The position numbers and the translations under genes were made by a program. From NCBI GenBank assembly GCA_026018925.1, contig JAKSZU010000009.1, forward strand, positions 70,048,949-70,112,948: a stretch of 64,000 nt of DNA, read 5' to 3'. The notes below the pieces were generated by a model, which searched no databases, was not told the DNA's origin, and saw only the letters and a program-made list of their open reading frames with translations. The stretch comes from Tupaia tana (taxonomy: Eukaryota > Chordata > Mammalia > Scandentia > Tupaiidae). Below, piece after piece: positions 47,201 through 58,559 of the stretch. Numbering within the stretch: the first letter of the stretch is position 1; the number at the start of each line of letters is the position of its first letter.

Positions 47201-47856
47201 AGGCCCTCTGAAAAAAAAAGAATTATGAAAACTCTGTGTTTGTTCTTCATTTAAGAGAAAAAAATCTCTCTCACACATGACATTCCTGATGATCCTTTAA
47301 GAAATATACTTTGTTAACTTTGTTTTGTTTAGCATCAACTGGTACCACTCAAATGAAATACAAACCAATTTTTTAAAACAAGCCTTTCTAGAGATTCAAA
47401 ACACAGATATGTCAGTGAAAGTACTAAACTTTTCCCCCCTCTACTAGCAAATCAAGCAGCAGCTTAGTAAATTATTCTTTTGTAAAAGCAAACAATGAAA
47501 CTAAAATACTTGTAGGGCTGCTGGTTCTTTCAATATTGTTTTATTTATTTCAAAACTATGTTCTTTTGTCTACAAAGGTTAATAGCCATATGCTCTTATC
47601 CATCATGTCCCAATATCATAGCTTCTTTATCAATATGAAGTATTTTTCTTTTCAATTTTTAAATCTCCTGTTATTTTTTCTGATACTAATATTTCCATGC
47701 CAGCTTTCTTTGTTACATGTTATGCCTGATAAGTCTTTATCTTAATTTCTGTGAGTGCAGCACAATTTTATTGATGAGAAAGAATTCCTAGTTGGAAATT
47801 ACACTATAGTATAACTAACCCAAATATAAAATCAAATATCATACAATTTAGTTTCT
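47201..47856. other. Unrecognised sequence
   Basis: Nothing recognised. A fragment 'catgacattcctgatgatcc' near 47276 faintly resembles a MITE arm but is too short to call. Confidence 0.5.
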
Positions 47857-47867
47857 AAAAGTCATTT

Positions 47868-48149
47868 GGGACCAGCAGTTAGCATAATGGCTATGTTGCT
47901 GGACTCCCACATAATCAACCGCAGTTCTCTTCCCGGACCCGGTGGCTTAAACTCACGCCGGGTGCGTGTGCGTAGTGCCCAAGATCCTGAGAGGAGAATG
48001 GAGGAGAAGGGATTACGGCATAGCCATCCCCCCTGGGGGGTGATTTCTTGCTTTCTGTCTCTCTGTCTGTCTGGCGAGTGCACGTGCCCTATAGCAAAAA
48101 CCTCTAAAAAAATAAAAAATAAAATAAAATAAAATAAAATAAATAAAAT
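47868..48149 (+). mobile_element. SINE-L with (TAAAA)n tail
   Basis: The full copy ends in repeated TAAAA units rather than plain A. The 11-bp TSD aaaagtcattt is at 47857-47867 and 48150-48160. Confidence 0.96.
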
Positions 48150-48339
48150 AAAAGTCATTTTACCATACTCATGACCTTAAACTTCCTGGATCTTCAAATT
48201 CTAGCTTCATGTGTTTTTTCATGCACAAGTTAATCTTTCTTGTGCTTATTTCTCAGTCTTTTAAATCCTGACTTTAATGTTTCTTACACACAAAAATACA
48301 CTATATTTGTTATTCAAATAATGCAGAACACTTTGAGAG

Positions 48340-48518
48340 TAAAACAGTGAAGAACAGTAAGACTGCAAGCTCTACAGCCTCAGGACCTGGGTACAAATCT
48401 TGGTTCCATATTAGTCTTAGCCCAGTTAGTTCACCTCTCTACATTTTTCTTCTCTATAAAAATAGAATATCAGTAGTAATTATATTTCAGTATTTGTCAT
48501 GAGAATTAAATGACATTA
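48340..48518 (+). mobile_element. MIR fossil, left part
   Basis: 'gcctcaggacctgggtacaa', 'cagttagttcacctctctac' and 'tgtcatgagaattaaatgac' give the MIR order. It is split by the SINE-L that follows and resumes after it at about 48784-48840 (gaattaaataacataacaaa). Confidence 0.85.
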
Positions 48519-48783
48519 GGATCAGCAGTTAGCATAATGGGTATGTCACTGAACTCCCATGTAGTCGACTGAGGTTCGCGTTCTGGACCCGGCAGCTTAA
48601 ACTCATGCCGGGCCCTTGTGCGTGTGTATCCAAGATTCCCAAGAGGAGAATAGAGGAGAAGGGATTGTGGCATGGCCATCCCCCCTGGAGGGTGATTTCT
48701 CGCTTTCTGTCTCTCTGTCTCTCTCTGTGTCTCTGGCAAGTGCACGCACCCAATAGCAAAAACCTCTTCAAAAAAAAAAAAAA
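48519..48783 (+). mobile_element. SINE-L inserted in MIR
   Basis: Full copy from ggatcagcagttagcataat. The TSD agaattaaatgacatta (48502-48518) is repeated as agaattaaataacataa (48784-48800), inside the 3' part of the MIR. Confidence 0.96.
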
Positions 48784-48849
48784 AGAATTAAATAACATAA
48801 CAAATCTAAAGGATTTCAAACAATGTCTTGTACAAAAACCTGAATAGAT

Positions 48850-49760
48850 ATTACTCTAAAGAAGACATACAAATGGCCAAGCATATAAAAACATGCTTGA
48901 CATCATTAATCATCAGGGAAATGCAAATCAAAACCACAATGAAGTATCACCTCTTTCTATTACAAAAAAGACAAAGCCTAAAATGCTAGAGTGGATGTGG
49001 AGATACCAATGATGGGAATGTAAATTAGTATGGCCATGATAAACAAAAGTATGGAAATTTTAAAATAGAATTGCCATATGATCTAACAATCCTACTTCTG
49101 GCATATGTCCTTAGGAAATGAAAGAGATATTTTATGGAAATATTTGTACATTCATATTCATAGCAGCACTATTTAGGATAACCAATTCATGTAATTAACC
49201 TAAGTGTCCTTCAACAGATGAATGATTAAAGAAAATATGGTATATATACACAAAAACGCAATGGGATGCTATTCATTCATTTTTTTAAAAAAAGAATGAA
49301 AACCCATGGATGGATCTGAAAGACATTATAATAAGTGCAATAAGCCAGACATAGAAATACAAACACAAATAACACATGCTCTCATTCATATGTGGAAGCT
49401 AAAAAATGTTGATCTCATAGAACTAGAGAGTAGAATAGTGGTTACTAGAGCCTGGAAAGGACGGGAAGAAGAGGAATAAGAACAGGTTGTTTAACAGGTG
49501 CAAATTTACAGCTAGATAAGAGGAATAAGTTCTACTTTTAAGTAGAAGAGCAGGGTGATTGTAGTTAATAATTTATTGTTATGTTATAAATAACAAGAAC
49601 AGAGAAGTATGACTATTCCTAATTCAAGGAAATGATAGAGGTTTGAGGTGATAGATATTCTAAGTACTCTGATAATTACGTAACGTATATTTGAACCAGA
49701 ACACCACAATTTTTCCCATAAGTATATACAATTATTCCATGTCAATTAAAAGCAAAATAA
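48850..49760 (+). mobile_element. L1 ORF2 3' end and 3' UTR fossil (old L1M-like)
   Basis: Plus-strand landmarks of the L1 end appear in order: 'gacatacaaatggccaagca', 'gggaaatgcaaatcaaaacc', 'atatgatctaacaatcctac', 'catggatggatctgaaagac', 'ctctcattcatatgtggaag', 'ggttactagagcctggaaag'. The 3' UTR runs to about 49750. No frame is intact. Confidence 0.9.
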
Positions 49761-50190
49761 AACAAAAACCTTACATATAAGTGCTCAATTAATATTGGTG
49801 TTATTATTATACAAAGCAAAGACATGTTTATCTTGATTTTTGCTGTGAAATTATAAATTAAACAGTATTTTGTACTAACATACATTATATACAATGATTT
49901 GATGTGATTTAATAAGCTTATTTTTGTTATCATAAGGATCTAGTTTTGAGAAATACTCAAAGCCAACTTTATGTTTTACACACTTACAGAGAAATAAAAA
50001 AATCTTATAAGTGGAAAGCAGACTATAAATTTGCATACTATTGCCTTATATAAACAAGGAGTACTTGAAGGTGTGGAGGTGGTTTAGCCAAGAGAGTGGA
50101 ATACTTTATGTTCAATCTAGCAATAAAACTTTGTCCTAAGTGTGTCTATTCTAAACAGCATAGAATTTGGTTGTTAAATCCAATCTTAGA
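49760..50190. other. Unrecognised AT-rich sequence
   Basis: Nothing recognised. Confidence 0.5.
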
Positions 50191-51073
50191 GTCTCTGTCT
50201 TTAATAGTTGAATTTTATTAATTCACTTTTTCTATGACGATAATATATTTGAACACTTCTAACTCTGCTGTCTGGTATGTTCTCCTTTTTTGTTTTTCCA
50301 TTTTTATCATTTTTTGTTGATATGAATTAATTTTCTTCCTTTCCTTATTGGCTTTTCTTTTATTTCAATGGTTACTCTTAATATTTTCACACAAAAGTTT
50401 ACACTTATTTTTGTAACAGCATGTAATTCATTTCCAGTAGAAATTTCCTTCTCCTGAACAACACAAAAAACTTAAGAGACTGATTCCCTATGAATCATGC
50501 CTCTCCTACCTCCCCTGTTGATGTTTTCTAAGTATTATCATGTCCAATTTTTATTTAATTTTACAAGTTTATCATCTATTGCCCAAGCACACTGTTCATC
50601 ATTTTTTTCAATTATATGCTTCCAGACTCTACCCCAATATACTGCGTAGTTCAATTCCTCCACTTACAGAACTATCACATTTAAACATGTAGACTTTCTC
50701 ATACTCTCAGACTATAGGATAAGCATTTGGATATTTTCACAGAGATTGTGGAACAAAATATATCTAGAAACTAGTCTATAACTGAGCTAGGAGATAATCA
50801 CTGTTACATAGATTTAGCAATAAAGTTCACTAATTTATGTGTTCATCACATCTTGCACTCCCTTACTTCCTATTGGGCTTATTTTCCTTCTTAACAGATA
50901 TTCATTAAGGAAATAACTATGGGTAGTTTGAGTTCTTTTCTATTTAAGTATTTATTAATGGTCCTAAGATTTAAATGAGAGTTTGACTAAACATGAGATT
51001 CTATATAAAAATAAAATTTCTCAGCTCCTTTTAATTTCTTTTCCCCCAGAGGGCTCATGTGTATGCTAGAGAG

Positions 51074-51109
<36 letters not shown>

Positions 51110-51420
51110 AAGCAACCTGAAGTAAGAAACCATCCCCTATGGAGAATGGTCACATAATTTATTCTCTTCCATTTCTCCCTCCTGTCAGGATTTTAGATAT
51201 ACATGGGCATGCACACGGCGTGTTTCTCAAGTCATTGGTCCAGGACTAGAACTGCATGATAGGTCCACGACACCATGGATTGTCCCTTTCAGCTCCTTGA
51301 AGACACTGCTATGCAATCTTCTTCCACATGTTATTAATGAAAAACTGAATATTATTCTTACTGTTTTTTAGAATAAAAAGTCATGCATCTATATTATGGA
51401 TTTCCTTTTTTTCAAAAGAG
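50190..51420 (-). mobile_element. Old L1 fragment (inter-ORF to ORF2 5' region)
   Basis: Minus-strand resemblance to the ORF1/ORF2 junction of an old L1: 'aatagttgaattttattaat', 'tcaatggttactcttaatat', 'aaatttccttctcctgaaca', 'cagctccttgaagacactgc'. Heavily decayed and split by a SINE at 51034. Confidence 0.5.
51034..51286 (-). mobile_element. SINE-O with expanded AG tract
   Basis: The minus copy 'agagggctcatgtgtatgct', an AG run at 51068-51108, 'gtctcaagtcattggtccag'-like head region. The flanks tcagctccttttaattt and tcagctccttgaag suggest a TSD or continuous L1 sequence. Confidence 0.8.
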
Positions 51421-51428
51421 AATTATTG

Positions 51429-51686
51429 TGGGACCAGCAGTTAGCATAATGGCTATGTCGCTAGACTCCCATGTAGTCAACCGCGGTTTGAATCCCGGAC
51501 CCGGTGGCTTAAACTCACGTCGGGTATGTGTGCGTGTGTGCCCAAGATCCTGAGAGGAGAATGGAGGAGAAGGGATTGTGGCGTGACCATCCCCCCTGGG
51601 GGGTGATTTCTCGCTTTCTGTCTCTATGTCTCTCTCTGCCTGTCTGGCGAGCGCACGCGCCCTATAGCAAAAAAAGAAAAAAAAAA
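51429..51686 (+). mobile_element. SINE-L, full length
   Basis: The body is CpG-rich (gagcgcacgcgcc). It ends 'ctatagcaaaaaaag', lacking the CCTCTCC motif before the A-tail. The TSD agaattattg is at 51419-51428 and 51687-51696. Confidence 0.95.
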
Positions 51687-51707
51687 AGAATTATTGATTT
51701 TAACTTT

Positions 51708-51856
51708 ATTTATTTATTTATTTTTTAATTTGACCAGAAAGGGAAAGAGTGAGAGAGGGAGTGAAAGTGAGAAAGCAAGCTGAGGTCCAGAACTTAAACC
51801 ATGGTTGACCATGTGGGAGTCCAGCACTCCTAACCACCACGCCACCTGCTGGTCCC
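51708..51856 (-). mobile_element. SINE-S directly beside SINE-L
   Basis: The minus short SINE, with flanks attgattttaacttt (51693) and attgatttcctttaa (51857) as a decayed TSD. The left repeat overlaps the SINE-L target duplication. Confidence 0.93.
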
Positions 51857-52079
51857 ATTGATTTCCTTTAATTCTTTATTTTTTTTTATTATTTCATATA
51901 TTACATATATATATTAAAAATAGTAGCATTTTGTTTTATGTTGCAAACACTGTCCTAATTTGATGGCTTTTTAATATTCATCTTTTATGATATATGTGAG
52001 TGCTGCTTATATTTACTCGTCTAAACTCTCTTTTGCTTCCTTTGGAGTTTCTGTTTGGGGCAGTTTGCTTATAAAAAGC

Positions 52080-52800
52080 ATTGCCATAACAAAATTATAT
52101 AGGTCCTCTTTCTTTTTTTTCCTTCTTTTTATTTTTTAACCATCTTAGAATAATATTCAGCTGTGTAGATATATCACATTTCTGTTTATCCAGTTATGTG
52201 TTGATGGACATTTGTTTTTCTCCCTCATCTTTTTGCTATTGTCCATAATGCTGCTGTGAACATTTGTGTACAATTATTTGAATACCTTTTTAAAAATTCT
52301 TTCGATTGCAAACCTAAAAATGGAATTACTGGGTTATGTGGTAAGTTTATGTTTAACATGTTAAGACCACCGAACTGTTTTCCACATTAGGTATATTTTA
52401 CATTCCCATTAGCAACATACAAGGTTCTCATTTCCTTAGATTCTTGCCAATGCTTTATTTCTTTAAAAGATTAATTCATTATTTTATTTTATTGGTGTAT
52501 TAATTACGCATATTTATGGGATTTAGTGTGATTTTTTTAGTAAATTAAGCAATGTATAATGGTAGAATCAGAGTAATTAGCACACCTATCAACTAAAACA
52601 TTTATCATTAGTGTTAGGAGCATTTAAAGCTCTGTCTTTTGGCTATTTTGAAATCTTTGATGAATTATTGTTAACTATAGGTACACTACCATGCTATAGA
52701 TCACTGTAACTTGTTCCTCCTATCTGCATGTAATTTTGTATCCAATAACCAACATCTACCTCTTTCCCACCTTCCCCACTTTAGTAACCACTATTCTTCC
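52080..52800 (-). mobile_element. Old L1 ORF2 end and 3' UTR
   Basis: 52080-52480 carries decayed ORF2 C-terminus (e.g. 'aatggaattactgggttatg'). 52490-52800 matches an L1M-type 3' UTR on the minus strand (gtaattagcacacctatcaa, attgttaactataggtacac, tgtaattttgtatcc). The order suggests two pieces, since the UTR lies to the right of the ORF2 piece. Confidence 0.8.
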
Positions 52801-53021
52801 TTTTTTCTTTTTTAATACCAAAGGCCAAAAGCTGATATGAAGTGGTATGTTTTGTAGTTAAACGCATTTCCCTAATAACTGATGATATTGAGCATCTTCT
52901 CTTATACTTGTTTTCCATTTCCATATATTGTTTTTTTTTTGGAGAAAGCCAATTAATTTCCTTTATCCATTTTTTCCTTTTATTTTGTAGTCAAATTGTA
53001 AGCTTTTGAATAGGGGGAAAA

Positions 53022-53096
53022 ACATATATACATACACATATATATGTATGTATATGTGTATGTATATATATATTTATATATGTATGTGTATATATA

Positions 53097-53152
<56 letters not shown>

Positions 53153-53175
53153 TATATATGTGTGTGTGTACGTAT
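53022..53175. repeat. Compound TATG/TG/TA/CA tract with a palindromic core
   Basis: Alternating purine-pyrimidine throughout. The core runs (TG)n 53098-53118, (TA)n 53117-53132, (CA)n 53132-53152, (TA)n to 53159, then (TG)n to 53169. TG and CA arms can pair across the TA centre. Confidence 0.95.
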
Positions 53176-53411
53176 GAAACAAGAAATGGAAAATTATTTG
53201 TCGATGATAACACGTGTGATTGAGCCATTATGCAGTGTATTCTAGATGGGAAATCACATTTTGTATGCTGTGATGATGCTCAGTGAATGTATCACTTCAC
53301 ATACTTGTTATTTTTGTGGTGAAAACACTGAAGATATATTCTTTTAGAATTTTTCAAAAATTCAATATATTGTGATTAACTATAGTCACCATGTTTTACA
53401 ACAGATCTCTT

Positions 53412-53675
53412 TTTTTTTGTTTTGGAGAGGTTTTTGCTATAGGGCATGTGCACTCACCATACAGACAGAGAGAGACAGAGAGATAGAAAGTGAGGAATCA
53501 TACCCTAGGCAGGATGGCCATGCCACAATCTCTTCTCCTCCATTCTCCTCTTGGGATCCTGGGCACACACGCACACGCACCCAGTGTGAGTTTTAAGCTA
53601 CTGGGTCCAGGACTTGAACTATGGTCGACTACATGAGAGTCCATGACATAGCCATTACACTAACTGCTTGTCCCT
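53412..53675 (-). mobile_element. SINE-L, full length
   Basis: Minus copy in an L1 3' UTR. A perfect 14-bp TSD, acaacagatctctt, is at 53398-53411 and 53676-53689. Confidence 0.97.
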
Positions 53676-53869
53676 ACAACAGATCTCTTGAACTTACTAC
53701 TTTACCTAACATTTTGTAACGTTAGACCATTTCCCCAACCTCCCTTCCCACCACCACCCCAGTCCTTCATAAGGCTACATTTTTACCCTACTCTGATAAG
53801 AACAGTGTAATTCGGTTCCACATATAGTATGATATACGTCTTTCTGTGCCTGGCTTATTTCACTTAACA

Positions 53870-53944
53870 CATTGAGTCATTGGAAAAGTCATGACATTTT
53901 TTTTCTATGCAAAAATGCGTCATGACTTTTCTGACAACCCGATA
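53870..53944. mobile_element. Mariner-like MITE, copy 3 (best preserved arms)
   Basis: A 75-bp near-palindrome: gagtcattggaaaagtcatgac on the left (shown in part), and gcgtcatgacttttctgaca then acccgata on the right. The arms share an uninterrupted gaaaagtcatgac core. It lies within the L1 3' UTR, so it is younger than that L1. Confidence 0.85.
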
Positions 53945-54782
53945 GTTCCCTCTCCTCTCCAGGTTTATTCACATGGTTACAAATGACAGGATTTCCTTCT
54001 TCATTGTGACTGAATAGTATTCCATTGTATATATACACATATTTTCTTTAACAGTTTATCCATTGGTGGGCATTTTTAAACTCTTTCTATAACTTGGTTT
54101 TAATGCCACCATATATCTGGGAGTTCAGATATCTCTTTAAAAGAGTGGTTTCATCTACTTTGGATATGCACTCAGTAGTAGGAGTGCTGAATCATACAAT
54201 AAGTCTATTTTTAATTTTCCAAACAATCTTATGCTTTCTTAATGATATCTGAAATTTATTTGATCTTTTTACATGCTTTTAAAATTAGTTCATTTTTAAA
54301 AACGTATTTTATCAATTTACAATATTTTTCATATTTACATTTAGAAGAAAAAAGAAACTTGAAAGTTAAATATCTAGATTGAGTTTTTTAGATGATAGGT
54401 TTTTCCGTTACTGTAGTAATCTTGAAAACATCATTTTCAACAGACAATTTTACAATCTTGTTTCTGATAAGAGCTTTTTTTCCTAAGCTGTTCCTCATTA
54501 CGGTTGCATTAATTAACATTCTTATCAGCAATGTACAAGAATTCCCATTTCTCCACATCTTCACCAATCCTTGTTACCTTTTTTCCTTGGAGATTACTCA
54601 TTCTAGCAGGTGTGAGATGATAACTCATTGTAGTTTCAATTTGCATTTCTCTGATGATTTGTTATGTTGAGTATTTTCTAATACACCTGTTGGCCACTTT
54701 TATGGCTTTTTCTGAGAAATGTCTATTCATGTCCTGTGCCTATTTTTTTCAAGTTTATGTATATATTTCTTCCATGAGTGAG

Positions 54783-54784
54783 GC

Positions 54785-54834
<50 letters not shown>

Positions 54835-55010
54835 CCACAACAGGGTCTCTACATTGCAACTCACACTCTGCCTTAATCCAGCCTTGGATCATGGACATAT
54901 ACATGCCCTGCTTACTCAAGGTGGTCTCTAGACATTAACACATAATCTTTCCACATAGTTCAGCCTCTCAGAGCATTGAATTTCATTGCTATGTCACTGT
55001 CTGACCCCCT
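54783..55010 (-). mobile_element. SINE-O remnant with (GA)n expansion
   Basis: A (GA)n tract at 54788-54832 is followed by 'acattgcaactcacactctg', 'tggacatatacatgccctgc' and 'cattgctatgtcactgtctg', which fit a very decayed minus-strand long SINE. Confidence 0.5.
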
Positions 55011-55195
55011 TTGCCCGTTTTTAAATTAAATTATTTGTTTTCTTGCTAGTACGTTATTTTAATTCTTTTCATGTTTTTGATACTCATGCCTTATCAGATA
55101 TATGACTTGCAAATAGTTGCTACAATTTTGTATGTTGTCTCTTTGCTCTGTTGCTTGATTCCTTTGCTGGGGGTTATTACTCTATTCTTTGATTA

Positions 55196-55225
55196 TCATC
55201 ATCATCATCATCATTATCATCATAT
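55196..55225. repeat. (ATC)n microsatellite
   Basis: About nine near-perfect ATC units. A reading frame across it gives a His run. Confidence 0.9.
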
Positions 55226-55259
55226 CATCATTTTCATTGCCACAAGTTGCATTTACCAT

Positions 55260-55440
55260 CAGAGAGACATAGGAGGAGAGAGAGAGGGAGAGAGAGAGAG
55301 AACCCCCAATGAAGCATGATCATGATGCAACTCCCTTTACTCCATTTCTTCATCCATTTGTGCATGCTTGTGAATGTGTCCAGTGTGTTTTTCAAGCCCT
55401 GGGGACTGGGATTTAAACCATGGTAGACTACATAGATGAC
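55260..55440 (-). mobile_element. SINE-O, 5'-truncated
   Basis: 'gagagagaacccccaatgaa', 'catgatgcaactccctttac', 'gtgtgtttttcaagccctgg' and 'taaaccatggtagactacat' follow the SINE-O order on the minus strand. The tRNA-like start is missing. Confidence 0.75.
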
Positions 55441-56102
55441 CCAAGTCTTCTTTTCATGTTTTATCTTTGTTTTTATTATCAAGCAATGGCCTCACAAAAA
55501 ATGTCTGGAAATACTCCCTCTCTTCAGCTTTCTGGAAGAGTTTGAGAAGGACTGGTATTTCTACATTTTAAGTTTGATAGAATTAACTAGCAAAGTCAAC
55601 TGACCCTGTATTTTTCATTATTGGAAGGTTTTTGATTTCTGATTCATTTGTCTCACTAGTTTTATGTTTGTTTAGAACTTCTATTTCTTCAGATTTTATG
55701 CTGGTAGATTGTATATTTCTGGGACTTAATCCATTTTTTAAGGTTATTCAGTTTATTAGCATATAATTATCCATAGTAGTTTTTATTTTTTTCACACTCT
55801 TTTTCATTGTTATCTTGCTCTTTTGCTCCTTTGGCTGGATAATTTCACAATGATTTGTTTTCAAGTTCACTAACTGTTGTCTTCTGCTTTCTTTAGTCTG
55901 CTGTTGAGACCCTCTAGTGATTTTATTTTTCATTTTGATTATTTTATCCTTCAGCTCTAAGCTTTCTGTTTGGTAGTTTAAAATTTTTCTCTCACTTTTT
56001 GAAATCATTATTTTCTTTCTGCATTTTTCTCTTGAGTTTTTAAAAAAATTTTATGATGGCTTTTTGAAATATATCTCTGGTAATTCATATATTTCCACTT
56101 TT

Positions 56103-56321
56103 ATTTATTTTTTAAGAGATTTTTGCTATAAGATGGATCTGATTGCCAGAGAGACAGAGAAAGACAGAGAGACAGAAAGTGAGAATTCACCCTCCAGGGG
56201 GGATTTGGGGCATGCACACCCTTGTACCCTGTGTGAGTTTCAAGCTGCTGGGTCTGGGATTTGAACCACTATGAATACATAGGAGTCCAGTAATGTAACC
56301 ATTACACCATCTGTTGGTCCC
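56103..56321 (-). mobile_element. SINE-L with internal deletion
   Basis: The minus copy goes from 'caccctccaggggggatttg' straight to 'gggcatgcacacccttgtac', skipping about 45 bp (the ctgcaatcccttctcctcca block). The head ends ctgttggtccc. Confidence 0.92.
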
Positions 56322-57530
56322 ATATTTAACCATTTTAGTAGTGTTGGTTTAGGGAATTTATATCTTGTTCCTTTGTTTGGATCATGTTGATTTCTCAACT
56401 TGTTTTATTGTTTCCCGATATAGTTTTTTATTTCTCAACTTGTTTCTTAATTTTACTTTCCTTAACTTTTGTGTTGGTATCTATACAATAGAAAAATAAA
56501 TCACTACCTCTACCAGTCTTTATGGATTGGCCTCATACATGAGAAGACCTTTTTCAATCAACTTGATCAGAGCCCCTATAAGCCTCTCAAACCTTCATGC
56601 TGGTTCAAATTGCCTCTGATTTTAGCAATCTTTAGTAGTTTAGATTATGTAGGGACCTGTCAGAACTCCAATACAGGTGAGAAAGAAAGCAATCTTGCAG
56701 AGAGCACCTAGATAAGTTGAAATGTTGGATGTGCAGTCCATCTCTTTCTTTTCATAGGGAGGAAATAAAATTTTGTCCACTCGTTTTGTGGTGGGCCAGG
56801 GAAGAGGCTGCGGTGAATGTCTGCACACTAGTTCAAATCACCACCTGTGTTATCTGTAGTCTTCAGGAGTTTAGTGTATTTAGGCCCTGTCAGTGACAAA
56901 ACTAATCCCTTATATGCCTTTAGATATATTGGATTTGAGGTTGTATTCTTTTCCATCCCAGAGAAAATGGGAGATGAGTTTATTGTTTACTTTAGTTGTT
57001 TTATTTGTTTGTTTTGCCTGATTGTTCGGTACTGAGCCATTGAAAAGTGCTGCCATAAGAACCTATATACTAGTCCAAACTACTACCTTTGCTTTCTGGG
57101 CTGTCAGGGGTCTTATTTATGCCAGATCTTATCATTGTTCCAACAGTTTCGATGGAAGTCAGTTCCTCGGGCAGCACCCAGAAAAGCCGGGTCATTGGAA
57201 GTATGCTGCAAATCTTTCTCTCCTCATGGAGAGACTGAGGGTTTATCATCAAGAGCTAGGTGTGGGGTTGGGATTATGGCAAGAGGATGTCTCCAGTTTT
57301 CTTACTGGTTTTGATATGTCTGGTTTCACATTCACCTTAGGTACAGGAGCCTCTGAACTAGTATCTGGATTTCTCACAAATATAATTGATCTATGTATTG
57401 ATGTTGAGCTAAGAGTGTCTGTGTGAAGGAGAGTCCAGGGTCCCTTATTTTGTCCTTTTGGTGACATCCAGATAGATACATCTTCAACATTACTAGGTAT
57501 TGTCAAGTTTTTTGTAAAAATGGTATTACG

Positions 57531-57782
57531 GGGACCAGCAGTTCGCATAATGGCTATGTGGCTGGACTCCCACATAGTCAACCACCGTTTGAGTCCCAGA
57601 CCTGGTGGTTTAAACTCATGCTGGGTGTGTGTGCATGAGTGCCCAAGATCCCGAGAGGAGAATGGAGGTGAAGGGATTGTAGCATGGCCATCTCTCCTGA
57701 GAGGTGATTTCTCACTTTCTGTGTCTCTGTCTCTCTGTCTTTCTGGCGAGCGCACATGCCCTATAGCAAAAACCTCTAAAAA
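57531..57782 (+). mobile_element. SINE-L, full length, left arm of an inverted pair
   Basis: ggggaccagcagttcgcata to cctctaaaaaaa. The flanks aaaatggtattac and aaagtggtactat are a decayed TSD. Only about 37 bp separate it from an opposite full-length copy. Confidence 0.95.
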
Positions 57783-57819
57783 AAGTGGTACTATGAATTT
57801 ATATCCCCACAGGAATTTT

Positions 57820-58073
57820 TTTTTTTTTTTTTTTGGAGAGGTTGCTATAGGGCGCGTGCGCTCGCCAGACAGACAGAGAGACAGAAAGCAAGAAATCACC
57901 CCCCAGGGGGGATGGCCACGCCACAGTCCCTTCTCCTCCATTCTCCTTTCAGGATCTTGGGCACACACGCACATGCACCCAGCGTGAGTTTTAAGCCACC
58001 GGGTCCAGGACACAAACTGCGGTCGACTATGTGGGAGTCCAGCGACATAGCCATTACACTAACTGCTGGTCCC
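57820..58073 (-). mobile_element. SINE-L, full length, right arm of an inverted pair
   Basis: The minus copy is CpG-rich (gggcgcgtgcgctcgccaga). A perfect 16-bp TSD, tccccacaggaatttt, is at 57804-57819 and 58074-58089. Younger than its left neighbour judging by the TSD. Confidence 0.97.
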
Positions 58074-58559
58074 TCCCCACAGGAATTTTGATAGGCACTT
58101 TGTTTTTCTATATCGTTACCCACATTTATTGCTTAAATTTTATTAATTAAAAAGAAATTAATTAAAGAAATTAAATTTTCTTGCCAAAAATATGGATATC
58201 TTCATTTTAAAATATGAATTTACTTGATTACTGATGAAGTTGAGCATATTTTAGATCTTTATTGGTCATTTGCTTTTTGTTATTTATTCATAGACATTGT
58301 TCATTTTTATTGATTTATCTTTATCTTATTAGTTTGGAAGTGTTCTTCATGCATTTTTCAGTTATGTGCTTTACAAATATCCTCTACCAATTAATAACTT
58401 TTTTAACTTTATTTTGATGTTTTATTATTAAAAAATTTAAATTTAGGAAAGCCAATTTATCATTTTTCCCATTTTTGTTATGTACTTTCTTCGTGTATAA
58501 TTGAATAAGTTCTACAAATGACAATCTCTAATCCCTCTTCAAATATTTTAAAGTTTTAT

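Larger units (their letters stand above)
53300..57500 (-). mobile_element. Old L1, near full order but heavily decayed
   Basis: Minus strand, left to right: 3' UTR (53341-53800, split by a SINE), ORF2 C-terminus (54000-54760 with 'gcaggtgtgagatgataact'), more ORF2 (55020-55190, 55480-55780 with RT-like 'gaagagtttgagaaggactg'). An ORF1 coiled-coil-like region follows (55790-56090) and a 5' UTR-like region (56400-57480, ending 'tatctggatttctcacaaat' and 'ggagagtccagggtccctta'). Parts of ORF2 are missing, including across 55190-55480. A MITE and four SINEs interrupt it. Confidence 0.7.

Noticed and set aside
47262-47300. Fifth MITE copy
   Set aside because: catgacattcctgatgatcc resembles one arm but only over about 20 bp, with no second arm and no TA-bounded end.
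52980-53245. Frames reading Tyr-Ile-His or Cys-Val runs
   Set aside because: These are translations of TG/TA/CA microsatellites, as also at 4401-4720, 7519-8064 and 14127-14412.
55071-55319. Histidine-rich protein
   Set aside because: The His run is an (ATC)n repeat inside a decayed minus-strand L1.
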